From Cokeromyces recurvatus (taxonomy: Eukaryota > Mucoromycota > Mucoromycetes > Mucorales > Mucoraceae): a DNA stretch of 64,000 bases. The stretch covers positions 372,001-436,000 of the forward strand of contig NW_026251389.1 in the NCBI RefSeq assembly GCF_025118155.1. The letters are read 5' to 3'. Both the position numbers and the translations under genes were made by a program. Positions 11,591 to 24,400 of the stretch are shown in pieces. The notes under the pieces were generated by a model, which had not been told where the DNA came from, made no database searches, and worked only from the letters and a program-made list of their open reading frames with translations. The first letter of the stretch is position 1. Every line of letters starts with the position of its first letter.

Positions 11591-11999
11591 ATGACGCGTC
11601 AATGCTTTATATTATGTAAGTTAACTTTAATTGTGATAGAATATTAAAGATATAATATACTTATATATATATTTTTTTTTAAAAAAAATAGTAGGAAGCT
11701 ATGATCGTAAAATATGTCTGGAAAACACTACACATCCATGTCCACGTTGTAAAAAGCTAGATACAGTTCAATTAACACGTTTTGAAAATGAATTAATTAT
11801 ATGTAACAAGAGAATTGGATTACCAAATAACATGAGTGTTCGATATGCTTGTAAATCGTGTAATTGGAAAAATGACAGTTTACCAGATAACAGTAATACT
11901 TCTTTACCTATTTATGATAAAATGCCTATATTCATGGACTCCAATTCCAATCAAATAAATCCACTTTCTGTTACAACTTCAGCAAAAGTATTCTCGTAA
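11591..11999 (+). CDS. Small zinc-ribbon-like protein, 2 exons, 110 aa
   Basis: Exons 11591-11615 and 11692-11999 total 333 nt. The product starts MTRQCFILLGSYDRKICLEN. Two CxxC pairs, CPRC near residue 24 and CKSC near residue 62, are spaced like the knuckles of a zinc ribbon; CNK lies between them. The C-terminal 40 residues are polar and unstructured. No signal peptide or TM segment is seen. Similar single zinc-ribbon proteins are common in zygomycete genomes and are usually uncharacterised, so no function is claimed. The intron has a GTAAGT donor and an ATAG acceptor. Confidence 0.65.
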
Positions 12000-12296
12000 A
12001 TCAATTATAATGATACAAGGCAATACTCTTTTATTGTTTTTATTTATTTATTTATTTATACATATGCATCTACTATTATCATATACATTTATAGTTATAA
12101 AGATATGTGACTATTTTAATCTACTATTACACTCTATTTGTACATACTCCCTCTCCTTCTTAATAATTTATAGATATCTTTCTATCTATAACTTATAAAA
12201 AAAAAAGAATTTACAAGCTCATTTAATGAATATAAGAACAATAAAAATAATTAAAAAAAAAATCCATTTTATTAGTCTGAACTACAGTGTTGAATA

Positions 12297-12735
12297 GACT
12301 ATTTGTCTTTATTATTTCTCATTCTATGTTTAAATCTTGCAACTGCTTGTTCATCAGTTGCTTTCAAATGTTGATCTAGTCGTAAATACACCAATTAAAA
12401 TTACTTATCCTTCAATTTATTTTTAAAGCCAAGTGTCTTGAATAAGAAAAAAACATCTCTGTAATTCGCAAGTATATACATATGCTATCTAGACGTGAAG
12501 AACTACTCTACTTTAACAAAACCAACCTGTTTTTTTTATTGCTTTAAAAAAATAAACCATTTTATACCATGTGTTAAAGGAAGCATATATTGAAGTTTGT
12601 TGTTGATATCACTTATTGTTACTAATTGATCCAACTAAATTTATATGCTTATATAATCTCTTCTTTGAAGATACCCTGCTATATATTTAAAATTCCTTTT
12701 CGACTTAGGGCATAATAAGCGTATCATATATTATA
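12297..12735 (-). pseudogene. Minus-strand coding remains with in-frame stops
   Basis: Several minus-strand stretches read like protein but do not join. One is YLRLDQHLKATDEQAVARFK, ending HRMRNNKDK and TAG near 12299. Another is FFLFKTLGFKNKLKDK, directly upstream in the same frame but separated from it by 15 nt containing two TAA codons. Further up are LDQLVTISDINNKLQYMLPL and AYYALSRKGIL. No set of GT-AG introns that I tried restores one frame. It could be a decayed gene or a small gene with introns I failed to resolve. Family unknown. Confidence 0.3.
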
Positions 12736-12739
12736 TCCA

Positions 12740-13112
12740 CAAAATAAGCACTTTATATATATAAACGAAGAATACTGAACAGCTATGGCCAAAGAAAAAA
12801 AAATACATTACACAAGTAAAAATACCAAGAAATATTTAGAAATGTCTAGTATTTGAAAAACACAAGTATATAAGAGAAATTGGAAAAATCACTCTAGCAA
12901 ACTAACTTGATAATACTAAAATAAGAGTGAACAAGAAGATAAAATGACGTCGTTAAATGAAGCCTTCATATTCTTCTTAATATATTTTCTGTATAACAAA
13001 GCTTTTCATTTACTTTTTTTTCGAGAAAAAAAAATGATATTTCTAGAAAGTTAGTCTCAAACCAAATAAAGAAAATAGTATTAATCCAATCCAAATTTCC
13101 TTTTTTTTTTAT

Positions 13113-13147
<35 letters not shown>

Positions 13148-13186
13148 CAGGAATAAAGAAAAATCTTAATAGGGCAGGAACAATGG

Positions 13187-13229
<43 letters not shown>

Positions 13230-13799
13230 AAGACACATAAAAATAACTTACGGTGTTATTACTGTTTATTTAAGACTTGAAAGTATACGGTATATATAGA
13301 CAGTTCATGTTATAAAGAGGCCTTTATTTCTATGCGTATTAGATTCTATAGTCTGAGATGTTCGAATACTATGGCAATATGAAAATAAAAATAGCGTAAA
13401 AACAAATGCATAATATTTTATATATTAATTCACTCACTAATCATGTCTACTCTACTATCATAATTAATCTTTTGCAACCTCCATTTTATGAAAGGATTTA
13501 AACGTGTAAAGGTAGTAAGTTATATCCTTAAATATTTTTGAATTATCAAAGTATTAATATTCATTTTGTCTTATATTCCTTTTATGGGGTTTTAAAAGCT
13601 AATTTCATTGTTTCTCAACTTGAATTAGCATAATGAATACCCTATTTTATTTTATTATTTTTGGTGGTGGTGGTGGCTTACCTTTTTTCTAGGGAAATTA
13701 TACCCATAACAGTCACAAAGTTTTTTTTTTCTGAACTTGTCAAAAAAATCTGAAAGACAATTTTTTTTATTTGTTTTAATATTCATATAATAATACATA
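12740..13799. other. Intergenic with long A and T tracts
   Basis: No gene is supported. The main content is an A28 tract (13117-13144), 46 nt of mixed sequence, and a T38 tract (13191-13228). An open frame over these runs encodes poly-Lys and poly-Phe and is rejected. The last 300 bp should contain the NHP2 promoter. Confidence 0.45.
13117..13228. repeat. A28 and T38 tracts in inverted arrangement
   Basis: An A tract at 13117-13144 and a T tract at 13191-13228 flank a 46-nt spacer. As RNA or single-stranded DNA they could pair as a hairpin of up to 28 A:T pairs. Length may be inexact because of sequencing or assembly. Confidence 0.7.
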
Positions 13800-14429
13800 A
13801 TGGCTAAAGAACAAAAGAAGGAAAAGAAAGAAAAGAAGGTCAAGATCGAATCTACTGAAAATGAAGAAGAAGTTCCTCGTTATTTATCCCCCATTGCTCA
13901 GCCTTTAGCTGAAAAGAAGCTCACCAAGAAGATTTATAAGACCGTTAAGAAAGGTATAATTATCAATAAAAAATAACGAATTACATTGTTAAATAATCTT
14001 TAATTTTTAAATTTGCTAAATAAATAGCCAGTAAAGCTAAGCACGTTCGTCGTGGTGTTAAAGAAGTTGGTAAAGCTCTTCGTAAAGGAGAAAAGGGTCT
14101 TGTTGTAATTGCTGGTGACATTTCTCCTGTTGATGTCATTTCACACATGCCTGTTCTCTGTGAAGATCACAATGTTCCCTATATCTTTGTTCCTTCTAAA
14201 GAGCAATTAGGTGAGGCTAGTGCTACTAAGCGTCCCACTTCTGTCACAATGATCGTTTATGGCGGTAAAAATAAGGATGTTAAGTCTGCCGCTGATTATA
14301 AGGAATTATATGATGAATGTTTTGCTCAAGCTAAAAACTTGGTAAGTAAAATAAATGACATTTAAAAAAATATTGTTTTTACTAATTTTTCTTTCTAAAA
14401 AAAAATAGAATGAAAAGCTTGTTTATTAA
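13800..14429 (+). CDS. NHP2: H/ACA ribonucleoprotein subunit NHP2, 3 exons
   Basis: Exons 13800-13953, 14028-14341 and 14409-14429 total 489 nt, giving 162 aa; the last exon is only 21 nt and encodes NEKLVY. After a Lys/Glu-rich N-terminus comes YLSPIAQPLAEKKLTKKIYK, then ASKAKHVRRGVKEVGKALRK, GEKGLVVIAGDISPVDVISH, and VPYIFVPSKEQLG. This is the L7Ae/NHP2 RNA-binding fold. NHP2 is a core protein of box H/ACA snoRNPs, which guide pseudouridylation of rRNA and process pre-rRNA in the nucleolus. It is distinguished from eL8 and SNU13 by the IAGDISPVDVISHMPVLCED segment. Confidence 0.92.
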
Positions 14430-15937
14430 TTTTATATATGATTTTTTTTATCTTTCTTATTCACATATTGTATTAAATCCTTTTACCTTTTTTTTTTGAA
14501 TTCCAGAGTTATGTATCCAGTATAGAACGGAAAAATAGCCAATAAACTAAGGAATAATTAATGAAACAAAATAAAAAGAAGATATCAGCAACTAGCAGCG
14601 ATATGCATACTGATGAAACAAAGTTTATAATCAGAAAAAGATAATTTTGGTCAAACATAAATGCATTATGTAACAGCATTCCTGAAAAGTAATATGGCAG
14701 GATTAAGAAAATTAATGCTTTACTTTTTTTTTTTTGTTTTGTTTTTTATTAATGTTATCTTGTGCTTAAAGATGGAGTCTCATATTTTTTTTAAAGAAAA
14801 AAAAAGAATAGCATCGCATCGCATGTTTATATGTTAGAATAGACTTTTTTTTTCATTCTATTAATTGTATTACAAGATCCTTAAAGTTTTCTTTTATTCT
14901 ACTAAAATTGCCTCTAATAAGTTTGACCTATATCATGAAGGGGAAAATGATAGGCCTATTAAATGAAGGCTGTTATATTACATTTTGTACTATAAACTTC
15001 ATATTTTAAGAAAAACAATCGAGGAAAACAGACTGATGTGTGAAAAAAACAGGATGTAATAATAATACACTTATTTAAGTCTCTAAGCTGTTGTAAGGAT
15101 ATAAACTAAAAGTTATTTGTTCTATATTAGAGTATGCATGTGTGTGTATGTGGGGTGAAACTAGTAAAACAAGATGCTCAACGAGACAAAATATCAATAA
15201 ACATGTTAATAGAATATGTCTGGACATCCTCTTGTTTATGTATAAAATTATTCATAGCTTTTCTGTATATTTTATTTAGTTTAATTATGGATTCTGCTAA
15301 TTAAGTCTTTTTTTTTTAAAAAAAAAGGATACTACTACCTTGTCTGGTATGCATTCGGCAATTTTAAAAAAGTAGTTTTTGTATTATACCTACTGGATTT
15401 TATTAGCTGTTATAAATAAAAAATATATATATAAATATATGTATATGTATATTGATATAGCCTTAAGTCGGTATATAATTTTTTCACTTGAGTTATATAA
15501 AAGTATATATTATTTAGTCCTATAAAAAATATGCCAATTAGTAACAGCAGTTCACTTTTATTCGACAAATTTGTTTATCAATAAGCTTTTATTCTTTATT
15601 AATATTGGGTTTCACGATTTAACACAGTAAAAAGTGTGATTGTAAAAATAAAGGGAAAGGAGTATAAACATTTGTATTACAAGCTTTTCTTACTTTACTT
15701 ATGTTTATAAGCTCAGTTAATATGAATAATATTTTATAACTGTCAGGGACAAATACCATATCGTTTTTTAAATATACATTTATCAACAATTATGATAATA
15801 TTGTCACAAGGTCTACTTATCATGATAAGAAAGGCAAATTTTATTTTATTTCGTTTAATATGTATTTTTTTTCTTTTCTTTCTTTTTCTTTTTTAGATAG
15901 CATGCATTTCTTCCTTTTCTTTTTCATTTAATAAATA
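14430..15937. other. Intergenic region, no gene seen
   Basis: About 1.5 kb of AT-rich DNA has no open frame of coding character. It contains the NHP2 3' flank, short T and A runs, a TG-rich patch near 15138-15150 (tgtgtgtatgtgg), and the 5' flank of the RBR gene, which ends in a TTCTTTTC pyrimidine-rich stretch. Confidence 0.5.
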
Positions 15938-17402
15938 ATGTATGAAACTGAAGGTTCATCTATTGCAAGCAGTGGTTCTTCATATGAAGAACAAAATTAT
16001 ATGGAACCTTTTATCAATCGGTGCTCAATATGTTTTGATTCACAGCTTGATTTATGTTTAGAATATTGCAGAGATCAATACTGTATAGAATGCTTTCAAA
16101 AGTAAAGACAAAAAAATAAAATAAATAAATGGATTGCTAACTTGTGTTAAAAAGATATGTAATTGAAGTTGTAAAGTCATCATGGGGCTTAAGTGTAACT
16201 CCTATCAGATGTCCTGTTTGTAATGCATTAATACCTAAACATGAATGGAGTAAATATGTACCTCGAAAAATTATAGAAATGTATGATAAATTCAATAAAC
16301 CCTACCGTAGTTATACTAGAGCATGTTCACATTGTGAAACTGACATAATACCATGCATGTATAATCATAACACGACATTGATACAACAACCTAGGTAAAT
16401 ATATACACGTATACTTGGATTTTTTTTTTTTTTTGTGATATATCATTACTTATCAGACATTCTTTTTTTTTTTTTTTCTTTAGTCGTTTGTTCTGTGATT
16501 TAATGGAAACAATGTTAAATAATTGTCCTAAAGCTGAAAAGCATAAAAATCATCCAGAGCATATATCAATTAAAAGATGGATACCAATTTATAAAAGACA
16601 AGATTGTTCAGATAATAAATTACTTGTGCTTTATAAACACATCATGAAAGATGTGTTGGAATTTGAAAAAAATCATAATAGTCGTAGTAATCAAAACTAT
16701 GCTTACAACATATCTCTTCAATTTATTAATTTCTGTGTAAAGCCTGAAATTTGGAAACAAATTCAATTTGCTCATATTAAATTCTTTCCAGATATGATTT
16801 GGTAAATGATGCAACTTCTTTTATAATGACTTGCTTGTTTGTTTGGTTTTTTAAAAAAAAAAGAAAAAAAAATCGATTTATTATATAGCTCCCATTGTAA
16901 AGTACGTATTTGTCTACATTGTGGATATGATTCACATATTGGATTCAGCTGTGAAGAAAATATGAAAGAGATGCTATCAAATAAACATATTCAAAAAGAT
17001 ATCAAAGAAACGGTTCGATGGGAATTAAACAATAGGTATAAAAATCCAGACATGTTTGAATATATCATATTCTTATTTAATTATATGTATTTTTAGTCGA
17101 CGATGTCCAAATTGCTCAATTATGATAAATAGGGATGAAGGGTGTAATAAAGTCGATTGTTCATATTGTGGATTTTGCTTTTGTTGGACATGTCGTTTAT
17201 CTTGGACAGAGGTATATATATTTATAGTACCATGTCTACATATGCTTATTTCACATTGTTATATTTATTTATTTAGGGATGTGGCTTTTATAGATGCTTA
17301 AATGAGAAAGAAGAAGAAGAAGAAAATAATGATGATATACCATCTTTTAAATATGAAGCATTAAAAGAAGAAAAAGTAAAACAATTATATAACTATTTAT
17401 AG
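15938..17402 (+). CDS. RBR (RING-IBR-RING) E3 ubiquitin-protein ligase, 6 exons
   Basis: Exons 15938-16101, 16155-16394, 16484-16801, 16889-17035, 17097-17211 and 17277-17402 total 1110 nt, giving 369 aa. RING1 begins CSICFDSQLDLC (Cys29, Cys32) and closes with RCPVC. The IBR contains CSHCKVRICLHCGYDSHIGF. RING2 is RRCPNCSIMINRDEGC, then CSYCGFCFCWTC. Cys306 in EGC occupies the position of the catalytic Cys that accepts ubiquitin from the E2 in RBR ligases. A Glu-rich tail follows. The protein is shorter than Ariadne proteins and lacks their C-terminal domain, so the class within RBR is open. The TAG at 17400-17402 is followed in frame by 36 more open codons. Confidence 0.85.
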
Positions 17403-17513
17403 TATACTCATACTTCCTATAATAAAAAGACTGAAATAGGTGTTCCAAATATAAAAAATATCGAGGCAAGACTTATCAATAATAATCAATATGATCGTAT
17501 GGAGATGGATTAA

Positions 17514-17880
17514 TTTGCTACTGCTTATAAAGATTTGCTCATATATAAAATAAATAATTTATTTATTGCTCTTTTATGCAGTTTGTCTTGAAAAAAAAAA
17601 AGAAAAAAAAAGTAAATACGCTTATTAATAAACACCTTCGATTAACCAACCATCATTATTGCTTTATAGTACAATAAATGTCAGTTATGAAATAAAACAA
17701 ATCATAACAATATTAGACTTAATAATGGTAAAAAATTGCTTAAAATAGGCATAGAGAGGACAAAAATATAAAAAGAGGAAAAACTCTATGTTTATTTCTA
17801 TTTTCTTTTTCTGTTTATATCGCTATTTTGGGTCATGTAGGTAATCAATTCTTGTTTTCCATTTAATAACAGCTGGTCGT
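17514..17880. other. Intergenic, short
   Basis: AT-rich, with no coding segment apart from the end of the in-frame extension of the RBR gene just upstream. A short A/G-rich patch lies at 17590-17612. Confidence 0.4.
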
Positions 17881-17889
17881 TTAAACACC

Positions 17890-19600
17890 TTATTTTAATG
17901 ATTGAAGCTTTTCAATATGCTTCTGATCTTACTTGGAGAAGAATGATACGCCTAATATTACTAATCTTCAACTGAAAGAGAAAAGGTAAAAGTGCGTCGT
18001 ATTTTGTGTTTTGTACTGGATTTTCTCAATAAGAATACAATGAACAGCAAAATTATCGGGAAAATAAAAAATGCATCCATTTATCACTATCAACCTCCTA
18101 TTGAATTTGTAGGAACAGAGGAAGGAAAAGAAAAAGAGTAAAGGTGAATGAAAAAAAAAGAATTAACAAAGTTTATTATCGAATATATTAAATACTTTCT
18201 ATAGAGACGGATTTAATGATGCAAAGAGAATATATGATCATCAATCATTTTGTATCGAAATCATGCAGCTCCACACTACATATGAAAAACTCGTTTATGC
18301 GCTTACTCATTTTCTGCAATCAGGACAGCTCATTTCACTTGTATTAGATTTTGTAAATAGATTAACTGAGGATTTAGAAATTGTAGGAGGTTTCAAAAGT
18401 GGAATAAAAAGATTTATAAAAGTATTGAATCGAGCAGCCCTTAGAACATTCAATTCACCTTGTATCATGCGTCATTTATTTCATAGTTCATTTCAATTAG
18501 GTGATTATGAAGAAGCACAGCATGCCCTTCATACTTATCTTTATTTGGTAGGATTTGAAACAAAGGCTTTAATAGATATGAAATCTACAACAAATGCAAT
18601 AGCTTCAGAAGCATTTGGGTACTTGACACCTGTCCCTAATACTGATGAAAAAGAAGAATTGGCATTAGAAAAGGGTGCATACGCAAAACATGAACCTTCA
18701 TGGCACCTATTAGCATTACTATGCTCTTGTCCGGTGAAAGATGATTTAACACAATCACTTAAGATTATTGAAATTGCTTTAGCAGAAGCTTCTCCTGCAT
18801 CAGCTTATAAGCAGGATTGGGTTGATTATACCGATGAGATTGTACAATACCTTTTGCTACATATGACACAAATCTTATTTATTGATCATATTAATGGCCC
18901 TGAAGCAGCTATGTCATCTCAGGAAGCTCTTTTTTCAAATTTTTAGTAAAATTATTGTTCCTGAGTTAATTCCAGAATCAACAAGTTCCAATATGTTACA
19001 TGAAGCAATTTCAAACGGAAATAATCGATATAGTATGGTATTATCAGGATCTTTGGGTAACATGAGCATGAATGAAATAAACAGTAAATAGTAATGGAAT
19101 TGCTTCAAACCATTCTGATGTAAAGTATGGACGGGATCGTAGTGCAAGTAACGCGAGCAATAATTCAGCTGCAAAAATAGGACAGCATCCTACTGGCAAC
19201 CGTGTATGATCATTTTTCTTCTTTTACTGGTCGTAAACTCCATTTGGCAGAGATATTTAGTTCAAATCGTTTGGATAGATCAGACATTAATAGTATTAAT
19301 TCACTTCCGGATTTAAATTACACAAATAATCATGCAAGTAAATTAGGCATTGGGTAGATAAAAATTATTGTATGATAAGCTTTAGCTAAACTTTAATTTG
19401 ATATAGGTAATACAAGCGGGATAGAAAAAAGGGTTCCCTAACTTTTATTCTTAGTACGGCCCCTTCCGTAATAAGTAACCATACACTATTGCAGTCTACA
19501 ACTGCCTTTACTCAACCTACACTTCATGCAAGGCTACAGCACCAAAGCTCCTGTAAGATGTTATGCGACATATGGACAATTTTTTTCTTCATTCATTGTA
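17890..19600 (+). pseudogene. Broken TTC7/YPP1-like gene (TPR protein)
   Basis: The clearest block, 18206-18946, reads TTYEKLVYALTHFLQSGQLI, FKSGIKRFIKVLNRA, PCIMRHLFHSSFQLGDYEEA and EPSWHLLALLCSCPVKDDL, which resembles TTC7/Ypp1 TPR proteins. Ypp1 works with Efr3 to anchor phosphatidylinositol 4-kinase Stt4 at the plasma membrane. The copy is broken. The frame shifts after EALF at a T-run (about 18930-18950), and IIVPELIPEST continues in another frame. It shifts again near 19086 (NGIASNHSDVKYGRDRSASN) and near 19205 (SSFTGRKLHLAEIFSSNRLD). Coding-like remnants continue to about 19580 (FTQPTLHARLQHQSSCKMLC). Part of the middle seems deleted, and the C-terminal TPRs and a clean 5' end are missing. 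A functional copy would have to lie elsewhere. Confidence 0.75.
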
Positions 19601-21405
19601 CATAGCCATCTTTGACAAAAAAAAAAAAAGTAAAACGGACCTTTCATTTACCGAATGGTAGTTGCATAAAAAACCAATTTTTTTTTCTTCTGGTAAAATA
19701 TAATTATTTCATGTAAAGAAGCCTTATATTTCACTGAAAGCCAAATTTTGTTTTCCAGATAACTGTATATACCATCATATCATTTTTATTTATATGTCTT
19801 TCATGTCTACAAAATTTAAAGTTATAACTTAAAAACATAAAAAGAAAGACCAGAAGCTTATTATTGTCCTTGTTTGAAGAAACAGTCTTCTTCTACTCTG
19901 ACAATAATAATAATACTACAGTATTATTTCTTATCAATTATTATTAAAAAAAAACTGTTAATGATGAAAGTGTCAATTAATAAGTTTTATATTATACATA
20001 TTCAGAATAAAGAAATGAATATCTCAAACTATGGCAATATAATACGTAGAATTGCTACTATATTCAACAAGTATACAAGTGTGCGCTGGTCTTGTGATTT
20101 GTATTGTGTAACTTGGGGTCTGGGTTCAAGGACGCATCCTACAGTGGTTCGTTTGATCTTTTGTACATTGGACTTTAACAACGCACAAAATAACTCCTCC
20201 AGTTTAAAATACAAGTTTTTTTTTTTTTTTTTTTTTTTTTTAAATATTATTTTTACAGTAAAACAAATGGATGATTTAAATAAATGTTTAAGATGCACTT
20301 TTATTAATAATAGAATCACTATTATATGTATACGTATTAAAGAATAGTATTAAAAGAAGATTGCCAAATAAACCTTTATATACATGTTAATTATACATAA
20401 CAATTATTCAGAAATACTCTGAATTTTATGAAATGCTTTATATACTTCTTCTTATCAGAATGTAGAACAGAAAACTTACGATGGACAAGAGTAGTTCAAA
20501 GAGTTATTCGACTATGTATTAGAGACTGCTAAAAATGATATAAAGCTCAACTAAAATAGTTGAACAATGATCTATACTAATAATAGCATGTGCCTTGTTA
20601 TAATCATTGATTTGAATGTATATGATTCAATTACACGACTACCGTTTTACACTCTCATATGTTGATTATGAATTGATATGTAAATACAGTTATCCAACTA
20701 ATACATTTTTTTAAAGAAAAAAAAATTTGCTATGAGTTATGGCTGTCCACAGATACACTTCTTTTCCCTTGTATTCGCCTAATAAGCTTAGTTTAATTAA
20801 GCCTCCTCTCCCCTCCCCCTCCCCCTCTTTTTTTTTTCTTGATTGTTATAGAAAAGAAATGAATTAGTATTCTTTCCAGTTATTCAATATGAAATCATCT
20901 ATTGTTTATTTTTATTCAGTATCTAATTATATAATGATTTTACCACAATAAAGAGTATATTTAAACCTTATATACTACTTAGTAGTAAGAACAGCCTTTT
21001 GATGACAGTCGCTCGACTTATTATTTAATATCAAATCGTGACAGCAAGGCGCTTGTTCATAAAGTCTTTGTTTTTGAACTCTATGTGTATCTCATTTGCA
21101 ACACTATTAAATCATACTTGTATGTTTTTGAATCTTTTCTATTTGTATCACTCATAATTAATTATTATTTTATATTTACAAGTCTAGATTTCACAATTCT
21201 TCAAACCATACTAATGTTACAATAAGAGAAAGTTTGCTCATTTAATCAATTCATACATGCTCTGAACTAATATATATATATATTTGTACATGTATATGTA
21301 TATGTATATTCATATATTCATATATATAAATATATATTTATATATATTGCCTTTTATTTACATTTAGTGTACAGAGTAGTACTATATTTTCTTTATAGAG
21401 TCGAT
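19601..21405. other. Intergenic region, no gene seen
   Basis: About 1.8 kb without a supported gene. It has a T22 tract (20218-20239), a C/T-rich patch (20803-20827) and TATA-type repeats just before the 3' end of MED12 (21270-21350). Open frames at 19874-20347 are low-complexity and not credible. Confidence 0.45.
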
Positions 21406-24400
21406 CTAAGGTAGTTCTCCTTCTTCTATATCTATTTTTCTTTTTAATCTTTCTTTTGAAGCATTCTCTTGACCATTATTGTCATTGTCTACAATTGACG
21501 TTGGATTATTTGCAACTGGGGCTATATTCTTTTTTTCTTTCTCTACAGTAATAATATGTACTGGATTAAAAAACTCTGGATTATTGTGTTGTTTACGCTT
21601 TAATAAGGGATCATCAAACCCAAATTTAAACCAACGGACATAAGTACTATCAACTCGCCTTCTTTTTCTTGCATTGAATAAAGTTAAACTAATGGGTGCA
21701 TCATTATCATGCGATGGATCACCTACATAATCTTCAAGCCATTCCCATGGTTTGCTTTGATCTAAACATGTTTCCATATGCTGTTGTTGTTGTTGACTAT
21801 CATTTGCATGTGAGAAACCCAAAATAGATGAAGCTAATCGAGTATTAGATAAATAGATATTATGAGTTAAGAACGGCATGATTCTTTTAACACGGCTATT
21901 GAACATGGAAGGTACAGATGTAAGTTCACTATGCATAGAACCTAATAAATGTAAGCTTGCTTTCTTTAATTCTTTAGGAACCTCTGTGTAGATTTTTTTA
22001 AAAAAAAAAAAAAAAGTAAATAAATAGCAGAATGATAATTAATATTTGTTAACACTCACCATCAATCAATAGGGATACAAAATCTAATGTAAATTCAAAG
22101 AATCGTTCCTGACTTCCATTTCCGTGTATAATAGGATTCTTATTATAAATAAATAAATAAGTTTTTTTTTATATATATTTTCCATGATTAGATACAACAC
22201 TTACTCCTAATAATAAAACTAAAACCTTAATCCATTCTAAAATGTCACATTCATCTTCTTTAGGATGCTCCCATATTAACGATGCAAATGGTACAATAAG
22301 TCTCAAACGGATTAATAAACTATTTAAACTAATTAATATATACTTAATTTATATTATTTATGTTGTTTTACCTTATTCGAATATCCTGTAAGAATATCTT
22401 TTTACTATTATTGAATCCCGTATTTAAATTATCAGGTAATCCTTCATTAATCAGCAATGCAACAGCCATATCCTATATATATAAATATATATACACATAA
22501 ATGCATATATTAAAATTAGATTTATAAATTACATTTTACTTATTCTGTTACAATATATATAGTATACACAGGTGTTTACTTACAGTATTATTTTTAACTA
22601 ATTGAAGAGCATTTGCAGCATCTGAATAACATACATTGGCACTTTCCATTACTTTGTATACTAATAAGCCACTCTTGAAGCGTGCTATTTGTCCAAACAC
22701 AGTTTTAACAAGCTCAATTTTCTTTTCATTTGTCCAAACATTTTCAGCTAACATGTGCTGCATAATATTCAAAAAAGCTTGATTACGATAAGTATATTTG
22801 TTGGAATCAAAGTACGATTCAACTTTTTTCGTCTGCGTAAGTAATACATTATCTGGAAAACTCTTCATAGCTTCACCTTCAAGGAGTCGACTTCCATGAT
22901 TTAGTAATTCTAAAAGTACTGGTTCACGTAATTCATGTATCAAGTTTCTGAAAAAATAAAATCGACGTTGCGCTGAAATTGGATCTGATTCTTTGTCATC
23001 TGCTAATATTGCATCATAAAAGAAATATACAAATGATTGTAAATCTTTATTTGGTGATAGAGTCGATTCATTAGATATCATGTCTAGTGACATGTCGTCG
23101 CCAAGAATATGCGGATTATTAGGGTTTTGTGATTGCCCATCAGATAAAGAAATATTATCTAAAAGTAAATTAATCTGTACTCGACATTGTGCATCGTTCC
23201 ACTGGCTAACATTCAAAAATATTCTATGGAGCTTATCCACAAAATCAGGTGTTGTCTCATGCACAATACTTCCTTGGCGTTCATTTACCAAATCATTCCC
23301 ATTTATTAATTCTTCAACAATATTCAACATCTTCTTTTTTAATCGTTTTTCTATCGTCGCTTCTGCTTCACGTGCTGCAAATCTCTGATAAACACCGTTA
23401 AGATCTCGAAGACATGCTTGTCGGAACCACGTAATCTGAAGGAGATCAGCACGAAGCATAACAAGATCTTGCAATAAACAAGAGCTTAATGGTAAATTAG
23501 TTGCTATCATCACAAGTCGCTCCATCAAGCCAAACATAGGTTCAATATGGCTTAAACTGCTTGCTAATTGTGATTCCTGTTGAACTTGTAAGCAGAAAAA
23601 TTCTTCAATTCTTAGTTGCCATAGTATAGGTGCAATTCCAGATTCAGTATGGGTATTATTATTTGTTTGAATAATTAAAAGTCGAATAACTGATATTAAA
23701 TTACGACAAAATACAATCAATTTACTTTCTTCTGTTCCATAATGCTGTTGGCCTTCACGTCCCACCTTTTCAAACCAGGGTAAAGCAAATTCTTTCATCA
23801 ATGTACTTAAATTAATTACATTATAAGCAACAAGAATAGCTATAAACAGTGGAACCCAAGAGTATTCTTGATTCATGTCCTGAAGAACTATTTCGTTGTT
23901 ACAAAGCCAGTATATCACTGCCTCATCTGCTTGGCCTGTCAGGATAGTATAGTCTGCTGTATTTTTTATAACAGTAGCAAAATATCGTACAATTCGGTGA
24001 AAATCGTATAAAACTGTTGAAAGAGGAGACTGCGGATGATGAGCTTTAGCATGCTCAGGTATATTTTTTTCTTTCGTTATTTCATGAATAATTTCTCCTA
24101 CATTTTTCAAGATTGTACTAATCCATCTAATAGCATTTTGGGATGGTATACTTAAGGATTCGGAAATAATTTGAACATTTGATAGTGTTGGCTGTCTAAC
24201 AAGTTGTAAAAGCTCATCTTTAATAGAAATATGACTATTATAACGTCCCCTAATTTTTGATTTAATTTGTAAATCCTGTTGTAATTGAGCTCTTACAATA
24301 TCATTAATTTGATAGCCCTCTTGAACAAGTTGAACCATATACATCATAATACAGCGTTCTCTACATCCTCGACTTGAGAGGCTTAAATGCTATTATAGTC

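Noticed and set aside
12966..13238. 90-codon minus-strand open frame
   Set aside because: It consists largely of poly-Lys and poly-Phe coded by the A and T tracts; no coding character elsewhere.
19874..20347. 157-codon plus-strand open frame and its 96-codon antisense partner
   Set aside because: Low-complexity Ile/Lys/Phe composition crossing a T22 tract; no splice or family support.
23080..23388. Plus-strand open frame inside MED12
   Set aside because: Antisense of a conserved MED12 exon with no family sequence of its own.
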